A stretch of 64,000 nt of DNA from Fimbriimonadaceae bacterium. GTDB lineage: Bacteria; Armatimonadota; UBA10988. Below are positions 1 through 8,365 of this stretch, one piece after another (the first letter of the stretch is position 1; the number at the start of each line of letters is the position of its first letter). A model generated the notes under the pieces. The model worked only from the letters and a program-made list of their open reading frames with translations. It was not told the DNA's origin and searched no databases. The stretch lies in NCBI GenBank assembly GCA_020850355.1, contig JADZEX010000067.1, positions 79,477 through 143,476 on the forward strand, read 5' to 3'. The position numbers and the translations under genes are program-made.

Positions 1-899
1 CGGTAGGTCTCCAGGTCGCCGATCTCTTCCAGCGGCAACTCCAGCGCCTTGGCCGCGAAGCGCAGGGTCCCGGCGGCGGGCTGCAGCGCGTCCATCAGCA
101 CCCGGATCACCTCATGCGCGCAGGCCTGCCCCATCCGCTCGAAGTCGGCCGGGGTGCCTTGCTTGAAACCGCTGCCGCCGGGCGCCACGGTGCGTGGTCG
201 GATGTTGCCGCAGCAGCCTTGCAGGAAGACCGCCGTCCGTCCCTCACCCAGCCAGGCCTGCAACGCCCGGCGCGCCGCCCCCGGCCAGTCGGCCGACAGG
301 ATCGTCTGCGATCCGAGCGTGGTGGGGTGGCAGGTGGCGTTGAAGACCACCACCCGTGGCGTCAGCGTGCCGGGCTCGCAGAAGGCCAGCACGCCGACCG
401 TGTCGTCGTAGAAGCCGGCGGGGTTGGGCACCATGCTGTAGGGCGGGCTCGGCTGCCGGCGGTTGATGCCGACCCGGCACCGCCCCAGGCCGTAATGCAG
501 GTCGACCTCTTGGCGGTCCGCCAGCGCGGCGGTGGCAGCGGTCAGGACAGCGTCAAAGACCCGCTGCCGGTAGCCGGCGTCGAGATGCGGCACCTCGGTG
601 GCGAAGTGGTTGATGAACGCCGGCCCGGCATGGGTGTGCGAGCCGCTCAGTAGAATCGCCTCCGCCGGCACGCCGCATTGCGCCGTGAGCGCGGCCCGCG
701 CCGCCTGCACAAACTGCAGGTCGAACCCCAGCAAGTCGGCAGCGAACCAGAGCGCCACCTCCCCGCCGTCGCCCTCGACGGCCACGGCCTGCAGCCACAG
801 CGGATCATGGACGGTCTCGGCGCCGGCCCGGCCGCCGTAGCCCGACATCCAGATGCCGACGGGTGGGGTGATGTCGATCGTGGAAACGCCGACGCGCAT
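1..899 (-). CDS. Neutral/alkaline ceramidase-like protein, partial (C-terminus beyond window)
   Basis: The first 299 residues are visible and the C-terminus lies outside the window. The start is ATG at 899, preceded by a good GGGAGG ribosome site. The protein opens with a short strand and ITPP motif, then shows SGSHTHAGP (about residues 85-93), FNATCHPTTLG (about 186-196), SADWPG (202-207) and FLQGCCGNIRP (225-235). These are the ordered signatures of the neutral/alkaline non-lysosomal ceramidase N-terminal domain, in which the His residues and surrounding loops bind the catalytic zinc. Family members hydrolyse N-acyl bonds of ceramide-like lipids, but many bacterial versions near sugar-catabolism genes have unknown substrates. 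No signal peptide is seen, which differs from secreted ceramidases and argues for a cytoplasmic amidase or esterase. Family assignment is confident; the substrate is not. Confidence 0.85.
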   Translation of the reverse strand, partial: MRVGVSTIDITPPVGIWMSGYGGRAGAETVHDPLWLQAVAVEGDGGEVALWFAADLLGFDLQFVQAARAALTAQCGVPAEAILLSGSHTHAGPAFINHFATEVPHLDAGYRQRVFDAVLTAATAALADRQEVDLHYGLGRCRVGINRRQPSPPYSMVPNPAGFYDDTVGVLAFCEPGTLTPRVVVFNATCHPTTLGSQTILSADWPGAARRALQAWLGEGRTAVFLQGCCGNIRPRTVAPGGSGFKQGTPADFERMGQACAHEVIRVLMDALQPAAGTLRFAAKALELPLEEIGDLETY

Positions 900-933
900 C
901 TCGCAACCTCCCGCAGGTCCTCGCCTGCACCAT

Positions 934-962
934 AGGTTAGCCGTTGGCTGGCAGCGCCGCAA
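934..962 (-). promoter_or_regulatory. Predicted sigma70-type promoter of the ceramidase-like gene
   Basis: On the minus strand TTGCGG (957-962) and TAACCT (934-939) are separated by exactly 17 bp, about 35 bp upstream of the ATG at 899. The only gap between this gene and the next is 900-966, so the promoter fits the available space. The call rests on sequence match and spacing only. Confidence 0.5.
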
Positions 963-966
963 GTCC

Positions 967-1974
967 TCACCGCCAGGCATACTCCGCCAGCACCGGGCGG
1001 TGGTCGGAGCCGGGCGTTGGCAGGACCCGGCAGCTCAGCGGTCGCAGTTCCGGGCTGGACCAGAGGTAGTCGATCCGCAGCAGGGGCAGGCGCCGGTGGT
1101 AGGTGTAGCCGGTGCCGCCCCCGACGGCGGCGAAGGCGTCGGTGTAGCGGGCGGCAAACTGGCCGTAGAGGCGACCGCGGGGCGGGGTGTTGAAGTCGCC
1201 GGCGATCAGCAGGGGGCCCCTGACCTGGGCGGCGGACTGCAGCACGCCGGCCGCCTGTTGCAGCCGGAACTCGTGCCAGCGGGCGACGTCCCGCCGGTAG
1301 CCGCGCAGGCCGTGCTCGAAGGTCTCGCGACCGATGGCGGTTTCGAGGTGGGTCGCGATCACAGCCAGCGGGTGGTCGCCGACCAGTAGGGTTGCCCGCA
1401 GGTAGCCGAACAGCCGGGGCATTGCCGGCAGCTCGACGTAGTGCGCCTCGCGCAACGGCCAGCGGCTGAAGATCCGCAGCTCACCGCCAGCGGCGCGGTG
1501 CCAGCCGGCGAAGGCCGCGTCGATGGCCGGGCCCGGATCGGTGCCTCCGGCGGGTGGGATGACCTCCTGCAGGCAGACCAGATCGGCCCGGCAGCGCTCC
1601 GCCAGGGCGGCCACGGCGGCGGCTCCGGCGAGGCCGTAGTAGGTGTTGTACGTCAACACCCGCAGCGCCACGGGGCTGCCGGAGCGGCGCAGCGGCGCCA
1701 GCCGCAGGTCCAGGAAGAGCCCCGGTGTGGCCAGCAGCAGGAGCAGCGCCAGCCAGCGCTGCCGGCCCGGGTAGCGCAGCCGCCAGAGCAGCACCAACAG
1801 GCCGGGCAGCAGCAGCGGCAGTTGCGGCCCGTAGGTCAGCGTCAGAGCCAACCAGTGGCCCTCGCCGACGAGTCGCTGCACCGCCAGCAGCAGCAGCCAG
1901 GCTGCGATGGTGGCGGCTGTCAGCCGCTGCAGCCGGCGGCTGGGAAGCGGCGTGGCGGCGGCTGCTCCCGTCAC
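967..1974 (-). CDS. Membrane-anchored endonuclease/exonuclease/phosphatase family protein
   Basis: The protein has 335 residues. I start it at GTG 1974, which overlaps the stop of the upstream ADP-ribosylglycohydrolase gene (GTGA), implying translational coupling. Three hydrophobic helices (about 19-33, 52-64 and 74-90) precede the catalytic domain. That domain shows the family signatures: LTYN (107-110), DLVCLQE (131-137, the metal-binding Glu), ATHLE (207-211), GDFN (259-262) and SDHRP (323-327) near the end. This order is that of the DNase I/AP endonuclease/inositol phosphatase fold, and the three-helix N-terminus is common in bacterial members of unknown substrate. The active site should face the periplasm or extracytoplasmic side, so a lipid- or sugar-phosphate phosphodiesterase is as likely as a nuclease. 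Confidence 0.85.
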   Translation of the reverse strand: MTGAAAATPLPSRRLQRLTAATIAAWLLLLAVQRLVGEGHWLALTLTYGPQLPLLLPGLLVLLWRLRYPGRQRWLALLLLLATPGLFLDLRLAPLRRSGSPVALRVLTYNTYYGLAGAAAVAALAERCRADLVCLQEVIPPAGGTDPGPAIDAAFAGWHRAAGGELRIFSRWPLREAHYVELPAMPRLFGYLRATLLVGDHPLAVIATHLETAIGRETFEHGLRGYRRDVARWHEFRLQQAAGVLQSAAQVRGPLLIAGDFNTPPRGRLYGQFAARYTDAFAAVGGGTGYTYHRRLPLLRIDYLWSSPELRPLSCRVLPTPGSDHRPVLAEYAWR

Positions 1975-4055
1975 AGGGGCTCGACTCGCACGGCGTCGGC
2001 CGCGGCCCGACCTTCCTCCAGGATCACGGCCACCGCGCCGCCGGTCAGTGGCAGCAGCTCGCTGGCGCACAGCACGGTGTCGCCGTTGACCGTCCCGCGC
2101 AGCCGGTTGCCACTCACTTCGAGGGTCAGTTGGTAGGGCTGGTCGTACGGCAGCTCAAGCGGCTGCCGGGCCAGGACGTGGCGGTCGTGCAGGCACTTCT
2201 CCAGCCGCACCTCGCCGGCCGTCGGGTCCAACAGCAGGGCATACCAGCGGCGCATCCCCTGGGCCCGCACCGCCAGGCCGCAACAACCGCAGAGGTGCGG
2301 CGTGATGGTCGTGCTGGCGCGGTAGTCCGTCCACTCTCGAGTGCCCTGCAGCAGCAGCCCCAGACCTTCGTTCTGCACCAACCGGGGCAGCTCGCCGCTG
2401 TGGTCGAGGCCGTTGATCCAGGCCGCCGTGGCCGCTGGGCAGTCCGCCACCGGCCGCAGCGTGACCTCCGGGGTGCCGCTCCAGGTCAGCCAGTCGAGCA
2501 GGACGGTGCCGCTGGCGGGAACCGTGGAGGCCATCTCGAGGCCGATCTCCGCGATCGGCCGGCCGCCGAGATCCGGCACCCGCCAGGCCAACTCGACGCT
2601 GGCGCCGGGCAGCAACTCGACCGGGGTGGCGCGACAGATGGCCAGCCGGTCGCCGGTTTCGTAATGGCGCAGCTGCAGCCCCACGGTCAGCGGCTGCGGG
2701 TTGCTGGCGGGAGCGGCGATCGCCGCGGTGACGGTCTGGCCAGGGTAGAGCGTCGGGCTGGCCAGGACGCCATAGCCGGCCATCTTCATGGCGCTCGGCG
2801 GCACGAAGGTCGCCGTCGCCACCCGCGCCGGCCGCCCCGGCGCCAGGCCGCGGACCTTCAGCGCCAGCAGCGGCCGGCCCTCGACCAGCTTGTTGACCAC
2901 CTTCACCGTGCCCCGGCCGGCGGGGGAGTCTTCGGGCTGGAAGCCCTGCACCGCCCCCGGCGCCGCGAAGTGGAACCGCGCCCCGCGCTTCGGCTCCAGC
3001 GGCGGTTCGCCCGCCAGGCTGCGGCCGAGGTTGGCAAGGTAGACCGCCTCCCGCAAGGCGTCGGTGATGCAGCGGCCACCGTCGGCCGTCGGCAGGAAGA
3101 GCCGGTCGGCCACTGGTCCCCGCCAATCAGGGCCGGCGTCGATGGCGGCCAGGCCGCCACGAACCCCCAGCAGGCAGCCGACGTTGGCGGAGTTGCAGTC
3201 GGTATCCCAGCCGCAGGTGTTGACGATCATCAGCGACTTCTGAAAGTCGCCGTCGCCCCACAGGAGCGCCAGGATGATCAGCCCGTGGTTCGGCACCATG
3301 TGGCAGCCGCCGCCGTACTTGTGGTAGCCGTAGGCCTCGTCAAGCCGGCGGCGGGCCTCGCGCCAGTCGGCGGTCTCGCTGCGCCAGCGGCGCAGGTCGC
3401 CGATCATCTGGGCGATCACGCAGTCCGCGGGAATCTGCGCCAGGCCGCTGTCGAGCAAGCGATCGAGGTCGGCTTCCTCAAAGGCCGCCGCCTCCATCGC
3501 CGCGATCACCTGCGCCCCGTAGATCGCTTCGCCATCGTGCGAGACGGATCCGGCGCGCCGCGCGAAGTCGGCCGCCAGCGCCGGGTTGCCGGGACAGATC
3601 AGCCCCCAGCCGTCGATGAAGATCTGCGCTCCGATTTGCTCGGCGACGACCCGCCCGTTGAGCGCGATGCTGCCCGAGCGGGGCGCCGGGATGCCGTGCT
3701 TCAGCCGCAAGAAGGCGGTGTGCTCGGTCGAGGTGCCCAGGCCGCCCCACCACAAGATGGTGCGCTTCTCGATCAGGTAGTTCAGCCAGGTCTGCCCGAT
3801 CTGCTCGGCGGTCAGCCCCGCGTCGAGGCCGTGGTCTTCGAGCGACCGGACGAACGTGAAGGTGCCCGAGATGTCATCGTCGGTGACCACCAGCGGGACA
3901 CCGCGCTGCTCGTGGACGTAGTACCAGATCTCGCCGAGCTCGGCTTCGATCCGCTCGTGCGACCATCCCTCGAACGGCCGGCCGAGGTAGACGCCGATGA
4001 TCTTGCCGAGCACACCGGCGTAGACACGGTCGAGGTAGTCGCTGGGGAGGGCCAC
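1971..4055 (-). CDS. ADP-ribosylglycohydrolase family protein with long C-terminal extension
   Basis: The protein has 694 residues. The start is GTG 4055, with AGGAG 8 bp upstream; an open frame continues upstream without a better start. The first 400 residues resemble ADP-ribosylglycohydrolases (DraG/ARH fold): VVTDDDISG (56-64) supplies the first dinuclear-metal ligands and CGWDTDCNSANVG (281-293) the second set. The C-terminal 290 residues carry none of these motifs; they are rich in beta-strand-like sequence and may be one or two carbohydrate-binding-type sandwiches. Family members remove ADP-ribose from proteins or small molecules, but this long subgroup often sits beside sugar-degradation genes and may act on a glycoside. 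No signal peptide is apparent. The gene is coupled to the downstream endonuclease/phosphatase-family gene. Confidence 0.85.
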   Translation of the reverse strand: MALPSDYLDRVYAGVLGKIIGVYLGRPFEGWSHERIEAELGEIWYYVHEQRGVPLVVTDDDISGTFTFVRSLEDHGLDAGLTAEQIGQTWLNYLIEKRTILWWGGLGTSTEHTAFLRLKHGIPAPRSGSIALNGRVVAEQIGAQIFIDGWGLICPGNPALAADFARRAGSVSHDGEAIYGAQVIAAMEAAAFEEADLDRLLDSGLAQIPADCVIAQMIGDLRRWRSETADWREARRRLDEAYGYHKYGGGCHMVPNHGLIILALLWGDGDFQKSLMIVNTCGWDTDCNSANVGCLLGVRGGLAAIDAGPDWRGPVADRLFLPTADGGRCITDALREAVYLANLGRSLAGEPPLEPKRGARFHFAAPGAVQGFQPEDSPAGRGTVKVVNKLVEGRPLLALKVRGLAPGRPARVATATFVPPSAMKMAGYGVLASPTLYPGQTVTAAIAAPASNPQPLTVGLQLRHYETGDRLAICRATPVELLPGASVELAWRVPDLGGRPIAEIGLEMASTVPASGTVLLDWLTWSGTPEVTLRPVADCPAATAAWINGLDHSGELPRLVQNEGLGLLLQGTREWTDYRASTTITPHLCGCCGLAVRAQGMRRWYALLLDPTAGEVRLEKCLHDRHVLARQPLELPYDQPYQLTLEVSGNRLRGTVNGDTVLCASELLPLTGGAVAVILEEGRAAADAVRVEPL

Positions 4056-4212
4056 CGCTGCTGCTCCTGCCCGGTAGGTTGGCGTGCCGGCCGGCAGGTC
4101 CTGCCGGGTGGGCGCCGAATCAAGCGCTCGCGGTACCGGCGCTGTTACAGCCGGACTGGCACGGTGGGGCACAGTTCGGCGTTGGGGGAGGTAGAGACCC
4201 TTGGAGAGAGCC

Positions 4213-5661
4213 ATGCGGCGGTGGTTTGTCGTGACTGGGCTGGGCCTCCTCGCGCTGCGCGCGGCGGTGGCGTTTGTCTACGTACCAACCCGCGGCGACC
4301 TCCGGGCCACCTTCCACCTGACCTCGGCCGACGCCCTGCAGCTCGGTTCGTGCCCCGAGGCGCTGGTGTTTGTCGTCGAACCGAGCCGTCTGCGGGCGGT
4401 GGCGGCCGACGATGGCGACGTCGTCTGGGACCTGCCCGCGCCGGACGGCTTCAGCTTTGGCGACGCTCCGCTGCCGGCTGGCGACGCCGTGCTGGCAATC
4501 GCCCGCAACGGCGACACCCCGGCCCAGGCGGTGGTGCAGTGCGTCGAGTTGGACAGCCCGCGCCAGGCCAAGGTGCGCTGGCGACAGGAGGCCCTCAGCG
4601 TGCCGCGGGGTGGGGTGCATGTGCCGCTGACCGCCGGCGCCGAGGGCGTGCCGTTGGGTGTGGTGCTGCTGCTGGCCGGGGAGCAACTGCACGTCCTGGA
4701 CCTCGACGATGGTCGCGCCCTGGCCCGGGTGACCGTCGGCTACACCACCACCGCGCCCATTTGGGACGGCCCCTATGGGTTGCTGGCGCTGGCTACCGGA
4801 CCGGCTCTGCAAGCCGTCCAGGTCGACCCACGGAGCGGCAACGTCGGCGTCTGTAAGGTGGAGCTGCCCGGCGGCGACCGCGTCACTGGGATGCGCTTCG
4901 ACGCCGTCATGGACCGCCTGGTGATGCAGGGCGCGACCCGCCGCTACGCCGCTGACTTCGTGTTCATCCCGACCCGCGGCGAGCCGACCACCAAGGGCGT
5001 CGTGCGGCTGACCGGCGAGCCCGACGACGAAGTCCGCAGCGTCGGCGAGTGGCTGCTGCTGGCCAACGCCAAGGGGCTCCGCGCGGTGACTGCCGAGGAC
5101 GGCCGACAGCGCTGGCAGTACCGTCCGCCCATCGGCTGGGAACTGCAGACGCCGGTCCAGGCCTCGACCGACCGGGTGCTGGTCGAACTGCGCGGCGAGG
5201 GCGGGCAAGCCCGCCTGGTGGTTCTGGAGACCCGCAGCGGCACGGCGCGCTGGCAAGCCGAGCCGACCGGCCTGGCCACCGGCGGCGCGCGGCTGCCGCT
5301 CGCCGAGAACCCGGAGCGCGACCTTGGTGTGGTGGCCACCCTGGAGGCTGGCGAGCTGGTCGTCCGCGATGCGGCCAACGGTGAGCTGCGCGGCCGGCGG
5401 CGCGTCGGCACCGTCGGTGGCCCGGTGCTGTGGGTCGCCGACAGCGGCTTCGCCACCACCAGCGACGGATACGAATCCGCCGACGGCCGGCACGGACCGG
5501 CGGTCGTCGGCTTCGACCTTCTGGCCGCTTGCCTGCCCGACGACCCCTCCCGCGACTGGCGCTGGCGCCTGCCCCGCGACGAGGAGGTGCTGGAGCTGGG
5601 CTGGCTGCCCGACGCCGGCATCCTGACCGTGCGCACCGCGGCGGCGACGTACCTGTTCTAG
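4213..5661 (+). CDS. Exported PQQ-like/WD-type beta-propeller protein
   Basis: The protein has 482 residues, starting at ATG 4213 with GGAGAG just upstream. It is divergent from the ADP-ribosylglycohydrolase gene. An N-terminal hydrophobic segment (about 4-22, after MRRW) looks like a signal peptide or anchor. The rest consists of repeated four-strand units ending in motifs such as GDVVWDLPAP, DGRQRWQY and SGTARWQAEP, characteristic of PQQ-like beta-propeller blades. No catalytic residues are evident, so a binding or scaffold role at the cell envelope is most likely. The stop codon overlaps the stop of the convergent gene: the bases CTAG at 5658-5661 end both reading frames. Confidence 0.75.
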   Translation: MRRWFVVTGLGLLALRAAVAFVYVPTRGDLRATFHLTSADALQLGSCPEALVFVVEPSRLRAVAADDGDVVWDLPAPDGFSFGDAPLPAGDAVLAIARNGDTPAQAVVQCVELDSPRQAKVRWRQEALSVPRGGVHVPLTAGAEGVPLGVVLLLAGEQLHVLDLDDGRALARVTVGYTTTAPIWDGPYGLLALATGPALQAVQVDPRSGNVGVCKVELPGGDRVTGMRFDAVMDRLVMQGATRRYAADFVFIPTRGEPTTKGVVRLTGEPDDEVRSVGEWLLLANAKGLRAVTAEDGRQRWQYRPPIGWELQTPVQASTDRVLVELRGEGGQARLVVLETRSGTARWQAEPTGLATGGARLPLAENPERDLGVVATLEAGELVVRDAANGELRGRRRVGTVGGPVLWVADSGFATTSDGYESADGRHGPAVVGFDLLAACLPDDPSRDWRWRLPRDEEVLELGWLPDAGILTVRTAAATYLF

Positions 5662-6188
5662 GGCTGGCTCCGCGACAGTCCGCGCTCGCCGTCAGCGGCC
5701 GTCGTGCCGCGCGCCAGGCTGACGGCGCCGGTGGGCACCTCGCGGACCCGCGGCACGGTCCGGCCGTGGCGTTGCCAGAGTTGCTGCTGGATGTCCTCCA
5801 CCAGCTCGTTCCAGTATTGCACGTGCCGGTCCACCAGCACCTCGCCCTGCAGCTTCAGCAGGTGGGCGCCGTCCGGCCGGATCACGAGGTGTTCCAGGTC
5901 GTCCCAGCGGTGCAGCCGCGCGCGCCCGAAGTTGAGTAGTTCCAGCAGACCATCGGCGGTGAGCTGCCAGCCGCGCCGGTCGACCAGCGTCACCGCGGAG
6001 CCGATCGACAGGCCGACGGTCAGGATCAGGACGACCACGCCGCCCGTCTGGTACCCGCCGCGGTGCAGCAGCAGGTCGAGCAGCAGGCCGCACAGCAGCA
6101 CTCGGATCAGCCGCCGCCGCCAGGCTTGACGGGCCGCTGGCGACGCTGCGGTGCAACGGTAAGTCCGCTCGACGGGCGGCGCGGACAC
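5658..6188 (-). CDS. Small membrane protein with PH-like domain, uncharacterised
   Basis: The protein has 176 residues and starts at GTG 6188. Six bases separate it from the stop of rmlA and there is no clear ribosome site, so translation probably depends on coupling. A basic N-terminus (RQAWRRRLIR) leads into two hydrophobic helices at about 28-41 and 48-66. A soluble part follows with the pattern RRGWQLTADGLLELLN and LVIRPDGAHLLKL, resembling bacterial PH-like (DUF304-type) membrane proteins that sense or bind at the membrane. I do not recognise a specific family. It is the last gene of the minus-strand operon with the dehydrogenase and rmlA. Confidence 0.6.
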   Translation of the reverse strand: MSAPPVERTYRCTAASPAARQAWRRRLIRVLLCGLLLDLLLHRGGYQTGGVVVLILTVGLSIGSAVTLVDRRGWQLTADGLLELLNFGRARLHRWDDLEHLVIRPDGAHLLKLQGEVLVDRHVQYWNELVEDIQQQLWQRHGRTVPRVREVPTGAVSLARGTTAADGERGLSRSQP

Positions 6189-6194
6189 CGGGGG

Positions 6195-7259
6195 CTACAC
6201 AATCTCGACCCGGCTCTGGTCACTGAGCATGAACCGGTTCACCCGCGGCTTGTCGGCCGCGCGGACCAGCTCCACCTCGTCTCCCAGCAAGCTGCCCTCG
6301 ATCCGGGTATGGACGTCGAGGATTTGGCAGCCAGCCAGCACGATGCTGTACTCGATCTCGCTCCCGCGGACGGTGCAGTCGTGGTAGATGCTCGTGAACG
6401 GCCCGACGTAGCTGTCGGTGACCTTGGTGCGCTTGCCGATGATGGCCGGTCCGCGGATCACCGAGTTGATCACCTCAGCGCCTTCTTCGACCACCACATT
6501 GCCGAACAGCGCGCTCTTCGGGTCGACGTACCCATCCTGCTGCGCCGGCAGGTGTTCGAGGACCAGGCGATTGGCCTCCAACAGGTCGATCGGCTTGCCG
6601 GTGTCTTTCCACCAGCCGGTGATCTCGGAGTAGGTGACCTGCCGGCCGTTGGTCAGCAGCCACTGGTGCGCATCACTGATCTCGAGCTCGCCGCGGGCCG
6701 AGGGTTCGATGGCGTGGCAGGCCTCGAAGATGCTGGAGTCGTAGAGATAGATGCCCGCCACCGCGTACTTGCTCTTGGGGTGGGTCGGCTTCTCTTCGAT
6801 CCCCACGATCCGATCCCCATCCAACTCCGGCACGCCGAACCGCTCGGGGTCTTTGACCTTGGCGAGGGTCAGGTGGCAGTTGCTGCCGGCGGCCTGAAAG
6901 GCGTCGACGAAGCGTTGGATGCCACCAACGACCATGTTGTCGCCGAGGTAGAACACAAACGGCTCAGCGCCGATGAAGGACTGGCTGATCTTGACGACAT
7001 GCGCCAGCCCCAGCGGGGCCTCCTGCGGAATGTGGGTCAGGCTGACCCCGAACTGCGAGCCATCGCCGAGGCGGTCCGGCACTTCGCGGGAGTCGGCGCT
7101 GTAGACCACGCCGATGTCGGTGATCCCGGCGTCGCGCAGGTAGTCGATGGCGTAGTGCAGGATCGGCTTGTTGGCGATCGGGATCAGGTGCTTGTTCTTG
7201 GTGTGGGTGATCGGCCGCAGCCGGGTCCCGCGGCCACCGCTGGTGATCAGTGCTTTCAT
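6195..7259 (-). CDS. rmlA: Glucose-1-phosphate thymidylyltransferase, long form
   Basis: The protein has 354 residues. It makes dTDP-glucose from dTTP and glucose-1-phosphate, the first step of dTDP-rhamnose and other dTDP-sugar pathways. The N-terminal nucleotidyltransferase domain shows the pyrophosphorylase signature GGRGTRLRP (8-16) followed by the Lys of KHLIPI, then YLGDNM (104-109) and GIEEKP (153-158). From about residue 245 to the end the sequence has hexapeptide-like repeats (left-handed beta-helix), which marks the long form (350-360 residues) rather than the 290-residue RmlA of enterobacteria. The long form is often linked to unusual dTDP-sugars or antibiotic sugars. The other rml genes are not nearby; the WecA-like transferase at 16627-17724 is the only other surface-glycan gene in the window. 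Confidence 0.93.
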   Translation of the reverse strand: MKALITSGGRGTRLRPITHTKNKHLIPIANKPILHYAIDYLRDAGITDIGVVYSADSREVPDRLGDGSQFGVSLTHIPQEAPLGLAHVVKISQSFIGAEPFVFYLGDNMVVGGIQRFVDAFQAAGSNCHLTLAKVKDPERFGVPELDGDRIVGIEEKPTHPKSKYAVAGIYLYDSSIFEACHAIEPSARGELEISDAHQWLLTNGRQVTYSEITGWWKDTGKPIDLLEANRLVLEHLPAQQDGYVDPKSALFGNVVVEEGAEVINSVIRGPAIIGKRTKVTDSYVGPFTSIYHDCTVRGSEIEYSIVLAGCQILDVHTRIEGSLLGDEVELVRAADKPRVNRFMLSDQSRVEIV

Positions 7260-7271
7260 CAGGCCACCTCG

Positions 7272-8231
7272 TCAGAGCCGCCGAAAATCAGGCGTTAGGA
7301 GTCCTGCGACGCGCTCGCCTGTGAAGTAATGCACGACACTGCGCGCGGCGTAGACTTTCAGCTCGTGCTGCGACTCCTCCGAGTAGTACCCCACATGCGG
7401 GGTGACCCAGACATCGGGCCGGTTCAACAACGGGTGATGCGGCTCGGGCGGCTCGTGCTCCAGGACGTCCAGCGCCGCCGCGCCGATCTGACCGCTGTCG
7501 AGGGCCGCGATCAGGGCCGCTTCGTCGATCAGACGGCCGCGGGCGGTGTTCACCAGCAGCGTACCGGGCTTGACCTGCGCCAAGGTGGCAGCGTTGATCA
7601 GATGGTGCGTCTCGCGAGTGGCCGGGCAAAGCAAGCAGATCAGGTCGCTCTCGGCGAGCAGCGTCGCCAGACTGACCAGCTCGACATTCTCCGGTGGCGA
7701 GGAGACGTAGGGGTCGTAGCCCAACACGTCCATGCCCAGCGCGTTGGCGGTTAGGGCCACGCCGGAGCCCATCCGACCGAGGCCGATCAGGCCAATCGTC
7801 AGGCTGCTGGTCGGCAACACTTCGCGGCGGTCGCCGTAGTTGGTCCAGACCCCGGCCCGCGCCGCCTTGCGGGCGACATCGAGCCGGCGGTTGAGCGCCA
7901 GGACCAGCGCCATCGTGTGGGCGACGGCCTCGTCGGTGCAGTAGCGCGGGCAGTGCGCCACGGCGACGTGGTGATCCTCGGCGGCTTCCAGATCGACCCG
8001 CCACTCGCCGATCCCCATCCGGGCCACCAGCCGCAACGAGTCGCAGGCCTCGAAGACCGCGCGGGTGACCGGCGCGAAGCGCGCCATCACCGCCTCCGCC
8101 CCGGCCGCGGCCGCGATCACCTCCCCGACCTCCTGGCAGTCGGCGAACACCACCTCGAAGCCGGCGGGTCGCAAGATGCCGAGGGCCGGCTCCATATCCC
8201 CCAGGTCCCAATCGGTGACCACCAGCTTCAA
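7272..8231 (-). CDS. D-2-hydroxyacid dehydrogenase family protein
   Basis: The protein has 319 residues and reads from TTG 8231 (TTG AAG CTG), the only start in frame, with GAGGGAG about 12 bases upstream. It is an NAD-dependent dehydrogenase of the D-isomer-specific 2-hydroxyacid family. The Rossmann motif is GLIGLGRMGSG (147-157). The catalytic triad is Arg231 in NTARG, Glu260 in LEHEPP and His279 in TPHVG. The usual R-x-G-x-G-x-D-N substrate loop reads RMGIGEWRVD (71-80), so the conserved DN pair is changed and the substrate may differ from phosphoglycerate. It resembles the CtBP/glyoxylate reductase side of the family. It is followed by rmlA after 12 bp and is probably cotranscribed with it. 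Confidence 0.88.
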   Translation of the reverse strand: MKLVVTDWDLGDMEPALGILRPAGFEVVFADCQEVGEVIAAAAGAEAVMARFAPVTRAVFEACDSLRLVARMGIGEWRVDLEAAEDHHVAVAHCPRYCTDEAVAHTMALVLALNRRLDVARKAARAGVWTNYGDRREVLPTSSLTIGLIGLGRMGSGVALTANALGMDVLGYDPYVSSPPENVELVSLATLLAESDLICLLCPATRETHHLINAATLAQVKPGTLLVNTARGRLIDEAALIAALDSGQIGAAALDVLEHEPPEPHHPLLNRPDVWVTPHVGYYSEESQHELKVYAARSVVHYFTGERVAGLLTPDFRRL

Positions 8232-8300
8232 GGTCGTGCCACTCCCTCGTCGCGTCCCCTGCGCACGGCATGATCCGCCGGCCGCGGGTCGCCCGCGAGT

Positions 8301-8306
8301 ATTCTA
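8301..8306 (-). promoter_or_regulatory. Possible -10 element for the dehydrogenase-rmlA operon
   Basis: The minus strand reads TAGAAT here, five of six matches to the -10 consensus, in a region unusually low in GC for this window. The hexamer 17 bp upstream is a poor -35 (TAGCCA). The distance to the TTG start at 8231 would leave a leader of about 65 bases. Confidence 0.35.
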
Positions 8307-8365
8307 CGACTCTGACGCGGATCTGGCTATCGGCAGGTGCCCGCCGGGCGGGCGCCCGGCCCGGC

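Noticed and set aside
1725..4856. A plus-strand open frame of about 1000 codons across the ADP-ribosylglycohydrolase region
   Set aside because: It is antisense to genes with clear family motifs, is rich in Arg, Gly and Pro as expected for shadow translation of GC-rich DNA, and shows no motif of its own.
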